Source of the DNA: Pullichristensenella sp002068815
GTDB lineage: Bacteria > Bacillota > Clostridia > Christensenellales > Aristaeellaceae
Length of the DNA stretch: 64,000 bases
Reading direction: 5' to 3'
NCBI GenBank assembly: GCA_040772885.1
Contig: JAXGXF010000004.1
Span: 1 to 64,000 of the forward strand
Shown: positions 16,272 to 24,200 of the stretch, one piece after another
How the letters are laid out: each line of letters starts with the position of its first letter
How positions within the stretch are numbered: position 1 is the first letter of the stretch
Translations under genes and position numbers: made by a program
The notes under the pieces: model-generated
What the model was told of the DNA's origin: nothing
What the model saw: the letters and a program-made list of their open reading frames with translations, nothing else
Database searches by the model: none

Positions 16272-17120
16272 TCAGCTTTCCGGGCGGGCGATCGTGGGGG
16301 AGATGTCCCTCGTAAACCCCATGCGGTAGGAGATTTCCCGGGCGGCCTTGCGAAGCTCGGGCAGTATTTCGCGCTCGATGCGCTGATCGGGCAGGCGCTC
16401 CGTCGCGTCGAACACGCTGATCGCGGCCACGACGCAGCCGGAATAGTCGTACAGAGGCACGGAGATGCAGCGGTTGCCCTCCTCGCACTCCTCGTCGTCG
16501 AGCGCCCAGCCGCACCGCCGCACCTTGTCCAACTCCGCGAACATATGGTCCTTCGTCGTGATCGTGTACGGTGTCAGCGGCGAGAGGCCGTTCGAGTCGA
16601 TGATCTCGTTGACGCGCCGGGCGGAGAGCGCGCTCAAGAGCACCTTGCCGGAGCCGCTCGAGTGGATCGGCGCGCTCTTGCCGATGCGTATCATCGTGTT
16701 GACCGCGATGCTCGGGTTGTCGACGAAGTCCAGGTACATCGTGTTGTCGCCGTCCATGACGACGAGGCACGCGCCGACGTTCAGCGTATTCGCCAGCATA
16801 TTGAGAAAGGGGCTCGCCATGCTGCGAAGCACGAGGCTCCCCTTGACCGAGTCGCTCAACTTGCAGATTTTCCACGTCAGCGCGTAGCGCCCCGTCCGCT
16901 CGTCGTGGTACGCGTAGCCCTGCCGGCACAGCGACTGCACATAGCGAAGCACGGTCGACTGCGGCATCTGCAGCTTCTGGGAAAGGTCGACCAGCCTGTT
17001 GGGAATGCGGTTCGAGGCCAGGCATTCCAGCACGCGGAACAGGCGGTCGAGCGACGGGTTCCCGCTCTCGCCGCTCTTTTGCTTTCCCTTTGGTTTAAAA
17101 TCCGTCTTGGCCACTGACAA
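16272..17120 (-). CDS. IclR-family transcriptional regulator
   Basis: This 282-residue regulator has a winged-helix DNA-binding domain at residues ~22-80 (SLDRLFRVLECLAS, LSQKLQMPQSTVLRYVQSLCRQGYA) and an IclR effector domain after ~95 (HSSGSGKVLLSAL, GWALDDEECEEGNRCISVPLYD). It sits directly upstream of the transketolase/Liv operon on the same strand, separated by its own terminator, and diverges from the cupin gene. The palindrome at 15966-15986 is the obvious candidate target. An imperfect TTTCC-ACACT-GGGAA repeat (17133-17147), starting within the -10 box of its own promoter and running downstream, could serve autoregulation. The effector is probably a metabolite of the pathway. Confidence 0.9.
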   Translation of the reverse strand: MSVAKTDFKPKGKQKSGESGNPSLDRLFRVLECLASNRIPNRLVDLSQKLQMPQSTVLRYVQSLCRQGYAYHDERTGRYALTWKICKLSDSVKGSLVLRSMASPFLNMLANTLNVGACLVVMDGDNTMYLDFVDNPSIAVNTMIRIGKSAPIHSSGSGKVLLSALSARRVNEIIDSNGLSPLTPYTITTKDHMFAELDKVRRCGWALDDEECEEGNRCISVPLYDYSGCVVAAISVFDATERLPDQRIEREILPELRKAAREISYRMGFTRDISPTIARPES

Positions 17121-17146
17121 TCAACTCATTCCTTTCCACACTGGGA

Positions 17147-17152
17147 ATTATA
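17147..17152 (-). promoter_or_regulatory. Extended -10 promoter of iclR
   Basis: The minus strand reads TGCTATAAT, a perfect extended -10 with no strong -35 box, about 27 nt before the iclR start codon. Confidence 0.55.
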
Positions 17153-17246
17153 GCACACAGAATCCCCCCGCGTCCAGTCCGTCGGGAAAACTTTTGCGGG
17201 GATTCCCAAAAAACGCCTGAAATACCGGAAAAAATTTTTCAAAAAC

Positions 17247-17275
17247 TTGCCGGGAACGGGAGATTGTGCTAGAAT
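17247..17275 (+). promoter_or_regulatory. Promoter of the cupin gene
   Basis: TTGCCG (17247-17252), a 17-nt spacer and TAGAAT (17270-17275) follow an A/T tract (17228-17246) that could act as an UP element. Confidence 0.6.
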
Positions 17276-17310
17276 CGGACCATCGAAAACAAACGCGAGG
17301 AGAGTGTGCG

Positions 17311-17709
17311 ATGCGACGGATTCATGAACGCGACGTGCCGGAAGCGGCCGTGCCCGGGCGGTTTTTGCGCTGGATTGTGGGGACCCCCGAGGGCCTTCCG
17401 TCCGATTTCTGCTCCTGCTGCATCATGCGGGTCGAGCCCGGAAAGACCGTCAGCCCCGCGCACTCCCATCCGATGGGCGAGGAGCTGATCTACTTTCTCG
17501 AGGGCGAGGGCAAGGTCTATGTGGACGGCGAAATCCGCGGCGTGCGCGCCGGGAGCGCCGTGCTGTTTGAAAAGGGCTCGATCCACATGGTCCGCAACTC
17601 CGGCGACCGGGAGATGAAGGTCGCCTGCTTCTTCGCACCCCCGTCGCGGCTCAAGCAGTACGAGTTCCACCCCGAGGTATGCTTCGACGACGGCGTCGAG
17701 CGCGAGTAG
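17311..17709 (+). CDS. Single-domain cupin protein
   Basis: This small cytoplasmic cupin has about 132 residues. The metal-binding motif 1 is HSHPMGEELIYFLEGEG (residues ~50-66) and motif 2 is the GSAVLFEKGSIHMVRN segment, so a metal site with His, His, Glu and His is likely. It starts at ATG 17311 behind a GGAGAG site, rather than at an upstream in-frame codon. It diverges from iclR and may belong to the same regulon. In pectin-type pathways a cupin (KdgF) acts before KduD, so a sugar-opening or isomerase role is conceivable but not shown by sequence. Confidence 0.82.
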   Translation: MRRIHERDVPEAAVPGRFLRWIVGTPEGLPSDFCSCCIMRVEPGKTVSPAHSHPMGEELIYFLEGEGKVYVDGEIRGVRAGSAVLFEKGSIHMVRNSGDREMKVACFFAPPSRLKQYEFHPEVCFDDGVERE

Positions 17710-17727
17710 CCCCATGCTCAAGACGAA

Positions 17728-17767
17728 GCCGGCGGCCGAAGTTCTCGGCCGCCGGCCTTCCTTTTAT
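17728..17767 (+). terminator. Terminator of the cupin gene
   Basis: A 12-bp perfect stem (17728-17739 with 17745-17756) has a 5-nt loop and is followed by CTTCCTTTTAT. Confidence 0.8.
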
Positions 17768-17990
17768 CGGAACTCGAACCGGAACGCGTCGCCCGCCTTC
17801 CCGATGAACGCGATCTTCCCGTTCGCGGGCAGCGCCGTCCCGGGGTTTTTGCTGACGGTCGTGAAGCTGACGCAGGCGTCGTCCCCGCCGCAGACCGCAT
17901 ATGCGGCGCCCTCCGGGAGCGCCACGGCGATCGTCTTTCCCAGCCGGAATTTTCCGGAAATTCCGAAAAATGTTCGGAAGAACGCGCCCC
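17764..17990 (-). pseudogene. Probable gene remnant encoding a short beta-rich segment
   Basis: The minus strand encodes a coding-like stretch of about 75 residues with GC-rich third positions (FRLGKTIAVALPEG, CGGDDACVSFTTV, LPANGKIAFIGKAGDAFRFEF) that ends in TAA beside the cupin terminator. No start codon with a ribosome binding site is seen. The only ATG lies at 18069, inside the DUF6143 gene. I read it as the C-terminal remains of a gene whose front has been lost. It fills most of the 330-nt gap between the cupin and DUF6143 genes. Confidence 0.35.
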
Positions 17991-18042
17991 AAGGGTCGGC
18001 ATAGAATGCGGTACGACCCCGTTGCGGTCGGGAGGAGAATCC

Positions 18043-18570
18043 ATGATGCGAGACAACCTGTGTTTTCAACCGCAGTGCCCGATGCCGCTGTACCAGTCGC
18101 TCAAGGGCCGGTATTTCGTCGGCCTGAGCCGCGCGGAATTCGGCGACGGCCTATGCGCGTGGGCGGGCCTGTTCAACCCGCCCCATTCCGGGGTGCTGCT
18201 GTTCGCGAACGTCTTTACCGTCGGAAACGTCACCGAAATCCCCTTTTCGTTCCAGATCTGGCTGAACGCGGAGGTCTCCGGAACGGCGAAGCCGACGGAG
18301 ATGCAGAGCCCGTCGAACACGGCGATCTGCCCGCTTCCGAGGCCGAGGATTCGGTTTCTGTACGCGGAGAACGTAGACGGCGAGCCGACCGGCGGCACGG
18401 AGATCTTCGGGCGGCGCTGCCCCGGCGAGACGACGATCGTGTCGGAGGAGGACGGGAAGTTCATCTGCCCGCCGGGCGGAAATTTCCTGATCAACTGCCT
18501 CCCGCCGGAGACAAGCGCCGAAAAGATCGTCGTCCGCGTCGCGTTCGGCTGGTGGGAGGAGCCGTGCTGA
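18043..18570 (+). CDS. DUF6143 family protein
   Basis: This 175-residue protein has no signal peptide and is rich in beta strands. The order of its motifs (MPLYQSLKGRYFVGLS, AWAGLFNPPHSGVLLFANVFT, PFSFQIWLN, SNTAICPLPRPRIRFLYAE, TTIVSEEDGKFICPPGGNFLI) matches what I recall of DUF6143, a family of Clostridia with no known function. ATG 18043 has GGAGGAG 5 nt upstream and is preferred over the TTG at 18022. It is followed by copy 1 of a structured intergenic element and a terminator. Confidence 0.75.
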   Translation: MMRDNLCFQPQCPMPLYQSLKGRYFVGLSRAEFGDGLCAWAGLFNPPHSGVLLFANVFTVGNVTEIPFSFQIWLNAEVSGTAKPTEMQSPSNTAICPLPRPRIRFLYAENVDGEPTGGTEIFGRRCPGETTIVSEEDGKFICPPGGNFLINCLPPETSAEKIVVRVAFGWWEEPC

Positions 18571-18750
18571 CATGGCGTTGAAAAACTTCGTTTTTCAACG
18601 CAAAGGAGCCGGCCTTCTGAAATTTCACAATTTCCGGGCGAAGGCCGGAAGGGGTATGCATTTTTCTCCACCAACGCAAGCGTTGGCTCCCGAAAAATGC
18701 GCGAAATCGACGTACACGCCGTCGATTTCGATTAAACAGGCGTTTCTGCA
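18571..18750 (+). repeat. Structured intergenic element, copy 1
   Basis: About 180 nt folds into four helices: P1 from GCGTTGAAAAAC and its mate (18573-18599), P2 CCGGCCTTC/GAAGGCCGG (18609-18617, 18640-18648), P3 GCATTTTTC/GAAAAATGC (18658-18666, 18692-18700) with an inner CCAACG-CAAG-CGTTGG hairpin, and P4 AAATCGACG/CGTCGATTT (18704-18712, 18720-18728). A diverged copy lies in opposite orientation at 19989-20189, and helix changes are compensated. Each copy follows a gene in the same orientation. An open frame through it (18572-18799) is a by-product. Confidence 0.75.
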
Positions 18751-18792
18751 GGCCGCCGACGGAAGGAAGTCGGCGGCCTGCGCGCTTTATTT
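18748..18792 (+). terminator. Terminator after DUF6143 and element copy 1
   Basis: A 13-bp perfect stem (18748-18760 with 18769-18781) has loop GGAAGGAA and is followed by GCGCTTTATTTTG. It also lies between converging genes. Confidence 0.7.
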
Positions 18793-19752
18793 TGTGTAAT
18801 ACGCCCTGCGGAAGACCGTCGGATAGGCCGAAAGGAACTGCTGAAGCGTCGTGCGCGAGCCGGAGCCGGGGTCGTTGATCGCAAACCCGGACGCGGTCAG
18901 GCTGTCGCCGCCGAGAAAGCCCTTGACGACGACGAAGTGCGTGCCGCCGTCCGCCCTCCGCGCGCCGACGATGACCGGGATGCCGGCCTTCAACTTGTCG
19001 TAAAGCTGGCGGTAGCTGACCGAGCCGGGCAATGTGTAGTTGTCCGGCCAGTAGACGGCGCCGCCGGAGGAGTAGCTCAGCCGCCCCTCCATCACGTCCG
19101 GCGTGACGGCGGCACCGGTGCGGTAGGACTCGGTCATCGCGAGCGACGCGACCGTGCAGCCGATGTCCGCGATCGTCCTGCCGGAGTTCCCGACGAGCAC
19201 GGACGCCCAGCGGCCGTCGGTCTGCCGGTAGCTCGGCACCTTGAGCGACACGGCCGCGTATGTACTCGCCGTCGACGACCCGCCCGGGGACGCGAGGTGC
19301 GCGGCGCTGACGTAGCCCGTCCTGGTGCCGTCGTAGACGATCTTCGCAAAATCCCCGGACCCCGAAATCCGGACGACGACGGTCCCGCGGGGCAGTACCG
19401 CCGCGACCGGATGGGACAGCGAAGGCCCGCTGCGCACGTTCAGCCCGCCCGCGGACACGGTCTTGGCCGCGCTCCCCGCGATTTCCCGGATATAGCCCGA
19501 GGAGCAATAGCCGATTTTCCCGCCCGGGAGACCGACGCGCCGCCACGACCCGCTCTTTTCGTAGAGCGTGACGGCACCGCCGTTCGGGAGCGAGCCGACC
19601 GCCGCGCCGGACGCGGAGGGGGCGCTCCGCACCGTCAGCGAGCCGCCGGAGGTCGCGATCGTGCCCGCCGTCGGCGACGAGGCCGACGCGCGCGCCGCGG
19701 AGGGGGAGAGCAGGAACAGGCATACGAGAAACACCATCGCAAATCGCTTCAT
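18787..19752 (-). CDS. Secreted SH3b-SH3b-C39-like peptidase domain protein
   Basis: This 321-residue exported protein has a signal peptide (residues 1-~24, ending SAARASA), two SH3-like wall-binding domains (~30-91 and ~97-155, each with a VRSAPS or VRSGPS motif) and a C39-like cysteine peptidase domain from ~168. The likely catalytic residues are Cys199 in ADIGCTVASLAM, His272 in GGTHFVVVKGF and Asp294 in INDPGSG. Such proteins cut peptides or cell-wall bridges outside the cell. ATG 19752 has GGAGG 7 nt upstream. It is flanked by the two copies of the structured element. Confidence 0.85.
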   Translation of the reverse strand: MKRFAMVFLVCLFLLSPSAARASASSPTAGTIATSGGSLTVRSAPSASGAAVGSLPNGGAVTLYEKSGSWRRVGLPGGKIGYCSSGYIREIAGSAAKTVSAGGLNVRSGPSLSHPVAAVLPRGTVVVRISGSGDFAKIVYDGTRTGYVSAAHLASPGGSSTASTYAAVSLKVPSYRQTDGRWASVLVGNSGRTIADIGCTVASLAMTESYRTGAAVTPDVMEGRLSYSSGGAVYWPDNYTLPGSVSYRQLYDKLKAGIPVIVGARRADGGTHFVVVKGFLGGDSLTASGFAINDPGSGSRTTLQQFLSAYPTVFRRAYYTK

Positions 19753-19955
19753 GAAGTGCCTCCTTCGCTGGAAATATGTATATACCGTAACACATTCGTA
19801 GTACTTCTGCAATTACAATATCTGGAAGCGCGCCGGGGCGGACGCCCACGGCGACGATGCACGGCAGGTCGGCGGCTGGCGAAATCCGGCGACGCGCCGC
19901 TGTTTTGCGGCTTTTTCCGCTGTAATTTTCCGGCCGGAGAGGGCGCGGCGGGCAT

Positions 19956-19988
19956 AAAAAAAGACCCCGGGCAGTTGCCCGCCCGGAG
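19956..19988 (-). terminator. Terminator at the end of element copy 2
   Basis: CCCCGGGC (19965-19972) pairs with GCCCGGAG (19981-19988), and on the minus strand seven T follow. Confidence 0.75.
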
Positions 19989-20189
19989 CTACAGATCATC
20001 AACAGAGGCAAACAGAACCGCCTGTTCAATCGAAACCGACGACATGCGCGTCGGTTTCGCGTATTTTTCGGGAGTAAACGCTTGCGTTTGCGGAGAAAAA
20101 TGCCTGCCCGCTCCGGTCGCCGCACGGAAATTCGTAAGAATTTCAGGCGACCCCTGCGCATCAAAAACCGCGGTTTTTTGATGCACCAA
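19989..20189 (-). repeat. Structured intergenic element, copy 2
   Basis: About 200 nt on the minus strand is homologous to 18571-18750. P2 is GGTCGCC/GGCGACC (20115-20121, 20146-20152), P3 is GTATTTTTC/GAAAAATGC (20061-20069, 20095-20103) around AAACG-CTTG-CGTTT, and P4 is AAACCGACG/CGTCGGTTT (20033-20041, 20049-20057). P1 is built from CATCAAAAA and its complement (20160-20185). It follows the FMN reductase gene. The stretch 19753-20228 holds this element and its two hairpins, and I see no gene there. Confidence 0.75.
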
Positions 20190-20190
20190 G

Positions 20191-20214
20191 CTCCGGGCGG
20201 TTGCCTGCCCGGAG
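20191..20214 (-). repeat. Hairpin duplicated at the two ends of element copy 2
   Basis: CTCCGGGC (20191-20198) and GCCCGGAG (20207-20214) form a hairpin nearly identical to the terminator stem at 19965-19988, but without a T-tract. The two hairpins flank the element as direct repeats of about 26 nt. Confidence 0.55.
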
Positions 20215-20228
20215 CCATTGCGTGTGTA

Positions 20229-20783
20229 TCAGCGAAGCGGCTTCAGCGCGCCGCTCCACGCGATCAGCTGGTTGAGCATCTCGTCGACTTCCTCCAGGTG
20301 CCGCGGGTCCGGCTTGAACTTCGAGAAATCCTCGAAGTCGGTAAACAGCGAGAGCATCACCTGCTGCCGCACGTCCGCGACCTGCAGCTCGCCCAGAACC
20401 TGCCGGAGATGCTCCGCCGCGCGCGCGCCGCCGGCGCTTCCATAGCTGACCAGCGCCGCGGCCTTGTTGTTCCACTCCGCCCCGAGAAAATCGATCGCGT
20501 TTTTCAGCGCGCCGGGGATGCCGTGGTTGTACTCCGCGGTCACAAACACAAAGCCGTCGAACTCCCCGATCTTCTTCGCCCACGCGCGGGTGTGCTCCTT
20601 CTCGTACTGCCCGAACCCGGCCGGCAGCCGCTCGTCGAGCAGCGGCAGGTTGAAATCGGCGACGTCCACGAGTTCAAACTCCGCGTCGTCGCGCCGCTTG
20701 GCGAGGTCGAGAATCCAGTGCGCGACCGCCTCTCCGACGCGCCCGGGGCGCGTGCTTCCCAATATCACCGCGATTTTCAGCAT
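20229..20783 (-). CDS. NADPH-dependent FMN reductase family protein
   Basis: This 184-residue flavodoxin-like reductase has the phosphate-binding loop GSTRPGR at residues 9-15, FVFVTAEYNHGIPGALKNAID in the middle (the family usually reads PEYN; here AEYN) and SYGSAGGARAAEHLR after it. It should bind FMN and reduce quinones or similar acceptors using NAD(P)H in the cytoplasm. AGGAGG stands before the ATG. It is transcribed away from the giant gene, and no functional link to its neighbours is evident. Confidence 0.88.
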   Translation of the reverse strand: MLKIAVILGSTRPGRVGEAVAHWILDLAKRRDDAEFELVDVADFNLPLLDERLPAGFGQYEKEHTRAWAKKIGEFDGFVFVTAEYNHGIPGALKNAIDFLGAEWNNKAAALVSYGSAGGARAAEHLRQVLGELQVADVRQQVMLSLFTDFEDFSKFKPDPRHLEEVDEMLNQLIAWSGALKPLR

Positions 20784-21296
20784 GTCCGAAACCTCCTTTT
20801 ATGAAAAGCGTACCGCTATCCTTCTGCTGTTTTTCTACCCCGATTTCGGCCGTCTGAAACCCCGGGAATCCTCCGAAGGCTGTCAAATGAAGCCCATCGG
20901 AGGCCTCGATTCGGTTCGACCGGTTTCACCGCGCATTTCAGGGCGAATCCGGGCCGTTTCGTGGCGCCGCCCTGCACGGGGAGATGGTTTCCCATATAAT
21001 GGAGGTGCTGGGCGGAGGGCCTTCTTTTGCGTATGCCGCGAAGCCGACAATGGGCGATTCCGGGCCAAAGGGACCTCGGAAAACCGGAAAAGACCGAAGT
21101 CGGCCGCCCAAACTGCCCCGCCGAAATACAGAGGACAGAAACAGACCAAAGTCGATTATCAAACCGCGATCTCGGAGACACATCCTTGGAAAACCCGGAC
21201 AGCCCGACAACAAAAACAGACCAAAGTCTATATATCAAATCCACCGCGGATTCCCTAAAGGCGAACAAGAATTCCCCAGTTCTGGAGGAGAGCGTT
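20784..21296 (+). promoter_or_regulatory. Promoter and long leader of the giant gene
   Basis: A perfect TATAAT lies at 20995-21000 with a weak CTGCAC -35 candidate (20972-20977, 17-nt spacer). The expected leader is about 290 nt. It contains three copies of a related sequence: AAAAGACCGAAGTC (21088-21101) and the exact pair AAACAGACCAAAGTC (21139-21153 and 21214-21228, 75 nt apart). I see no gene in it, although the reading frame of the giant gene stays open back to 21027. Confidence 0.5.
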
Positions 21297-24200
21297 ATGC
21301 GTAGCAAGAGCCGTTTCGAAAATGGATCAAAGCGGAGGCGCCAGTGGAGGAGAAACCTCGTCATGGGGTTGATGCTGTTCGCGCTGGCTTTCAGCATGTT
21401 GGCGGCCATCGTGGAAACGGGGTCCGTCGCATCCGCGTCGTCTATGGACGAACAGCAGGAAACGCTGTCGACGGACGGCGGCTCGCCCGCCTCCTCGGGG
21501 GAGAATTCCGGCTCCGGTTCCTCCGGCGCGCCGGAATTGCCCAAGGACACCGAGCAGCCCGGGGATACCGAGCAGCCGGGAGATACCCAGCAGCCGGGAG
21601 ATACCCAGCAGCCGGGGGATACCCAGCAGCCGGGAGATACCCAGCAACCCGGGGATACCGAGCAGCCGGGGGATACCGAGCAGCCGGGGGATACCGAGCA
21701 GCCGGGAGATACCCAGCAGCCGGGAAATACCGAGCAGCCGGGAGATACCCAGCAGTCGGGGGATACCCAGCAGCCGGGGGATACCCAGCAGCCGGGGGAT
21801 ACCGAGCAGCCGGGGGATACCGAGCGGCCCGAAGACACCCAGCAACCCGGGAATACCGAGCAGCCGGAGGACACCCAGCGGCCCGGAAATACCGAGCAGC
21901 CGGGGGAAACCCCGCAGCCGAGCGCAACCCCGCAGCCGAGTGAAACTCCGCGGCCCAGCGAAATCCCGCAGCCCGAAGCAACCGGACAGCCCGAAGCAAC
22001 CGGACAGCCCGAAGCAACCGAACAGCCCGAAGCAACCGAACAGCCCGAAGCAACCGAACAGCCCGAAGCGACCGAGCAGCCCGAGGAAACCCCGCTGCCC
22101 GAGGAGAGCGAACAGCCCGAGGAAACCGACCCGACCGACCCCGCGGAGGCGGAGGAACCGGCGGACATCGAGATTCCGGAGGTCGAGCTGCCCGGGGCCG
22201 AGCTGCCGATGGCGATGGCGTCGACCCTCAGCTCCCCCGAGATTTCGACGATGAGCGCGGGCGACGTCGTCGGGCAGGACGACACGGTCGAGGCCTACGC
22301 GATCCCCGCGGGCAGCGCGTACATCCGCGAGGCCACCGGGGTGCTGACCTACAAAAACAGCGCGGACGGCAACGCGATCCAGAACGCGCTGAGGGACGCG
22401 CTGACGACGGCCTGGGGCTCCGCCGACAGGATTGCGACGATCGTCGTGACGAACGGTACATACAAGAGCGGCATCACGCTGTCCACCGAGGACTCGATGA
22501 TGAACTCGCTCCTGACGGAGATCTTCGGCAGCGTCGAATCCGCCGCGGGCGTCAAGCTCAGGATCGTCGCCGAGGACGCGCTGACGAGCACGGGCGACAT
22601 CACCGCGAACTCCGCGGGCGGCGTGCACGTCGACGGCTCGATCAAGATCAGCGGGATCGACGTCGTGCTCGCGGGCCTCTATTTCTCGACAAAGGGCATG
22701 GTCGAGGTCAAGAACGCCGACACCTTCTCCTACTACGGCACGAAGCTCGACGACGATGTCGAGATCAAGGTCTCGAACGTCAAAAAGAGCGTCAAGGTGG
22801 ACATGGGCGAGGGCGACGACCGCGCGACCGTCAAGGTCAAGCAGGCCCCGACCGTCTCCGCCGAAATGAACGTGACCGAGGACATGGGCGGGACCGCGAA
22901 GTCCATATTCGAGTCGCTGACCTCGTTCCGGCTCGACGAGATCGCCGGCATGACGCCGGGCCTGCAAGCGGCCATCGAGGCGTTCATCGCGAGCCTCGAT
23001 TCCTCGATCACCGACCTCGTCCTCGAAACAACGCTCGATGTCGACATCCTGGGCGGCGCGGGCGACGACGAGATCGAGATCAAGCACATCAACGGCACCG
23101 ACCTCTCGTTCGAGACCATCGAGAACGAGGACAACGAGACCATCTTCAAGTACGTCTTCTCGCTCGACCTCTCGAAGGTCGACACGACGGTCGACGCCGG
23201 AAACGGCAGCGACAAAATCACCGCGACCGGCGCCATGGAGCTCACCTACGGCCGTCAGATCGTCTCGTCGCTGATGGACCACGTGGTCGATGAGTTCGAC
23301 CTCGCGGGCAGTTCGCTTCATCTTATAGGCGGCGCGGGCGACGACGTCCTGACCGTCGACACGACCGCGGCGTTCCCGTCCTTCCGCGGCGTCGCGATCG
23401 ACGTCTCGGGCGGCCTGGGGTTCGATCGGCTGCACCTGACCGGCAAGCTCGACACCGGCGTCGACGCGGAAAGCCGCATCACGGGCACCGCCTCCGCGCT
23501 GACGCTCGAGGCGCTCGCCGAGATCAAGTTCCTTGCGGACTCCGAAGAGGAGACGATTATACCGTTCACGCAGAGGCTGGCCGTCGCGGTCGCGGACATG
23601 GAGGCCTTCACCGACCAGCTCGTCAACAAGAACACGATCGCGCTCTCCGGCGTCGCGGCGGGCACGCTTGCGAAGTCGTTCACGAACTACACGCTCGACG
23701 CGACCTCGGCGGTCGACTACACGTCGAACCTGATCGTCCCGACGGGCATGCTGTTCACGAACATCGTGGCCGACGGCGGCGACAGCCTCACGGTCACGAA
23801 GCTCGTCGCGCCCGGCTTCAACCTGCTGCTCTTGGGCGGCGAGGTCACGATCAACGGCCAGATCACCGGCAAGAACGTGCTCATCAACTCCGTCGTCGAG
23901 GACCAGCCGGTCGACGACCTCGAGCAGAGCGTCATCGAGGACGACCTGAGCGAGGAGGAGGGCGACAACATCGAGGTCGGCCTCTACAAGCACAACGGCT
24001 CCGCGAAGATCACGATCGCCTCGGGCGCGAACATCCAGGCGACGCAGGCGATCGACATTCTCGCGCTGCTCACGCTCAACAAGCCGTTTTTGCCCTCCGG
24101 GGACCTCTTCAATCCGCTGACGTTCAAGCTCGGCGAGGTCAAGGTGGACATCCAGGGCACGCTGAACGCGGCAGGGTCGCTCAGCGCGAACGCGGTCTAC

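Noticed and set aside
18572..18799. Small open frames through the two structured elements (also 19989-20189, minus), whose peptides resemble each other
   Set aside because: The similarity follows from DNA homology. Base changes are paired across helices, and no convincing ribosome binding sites are present.
21027..21296. An upstream extension of the giant gene's frame by 90 codons
   Set aside because: ATG 21297 has a good ribosome binding site and leads straight into a signal sequence. The upstream part overlaps the leader repeats and lacks a site.
21552..22127. Regular 18-nt repeats that could suggest a CRISPR array
   Set aside because: They have no spacers and are in-frame codons for a Pro-rich hexapeptide.
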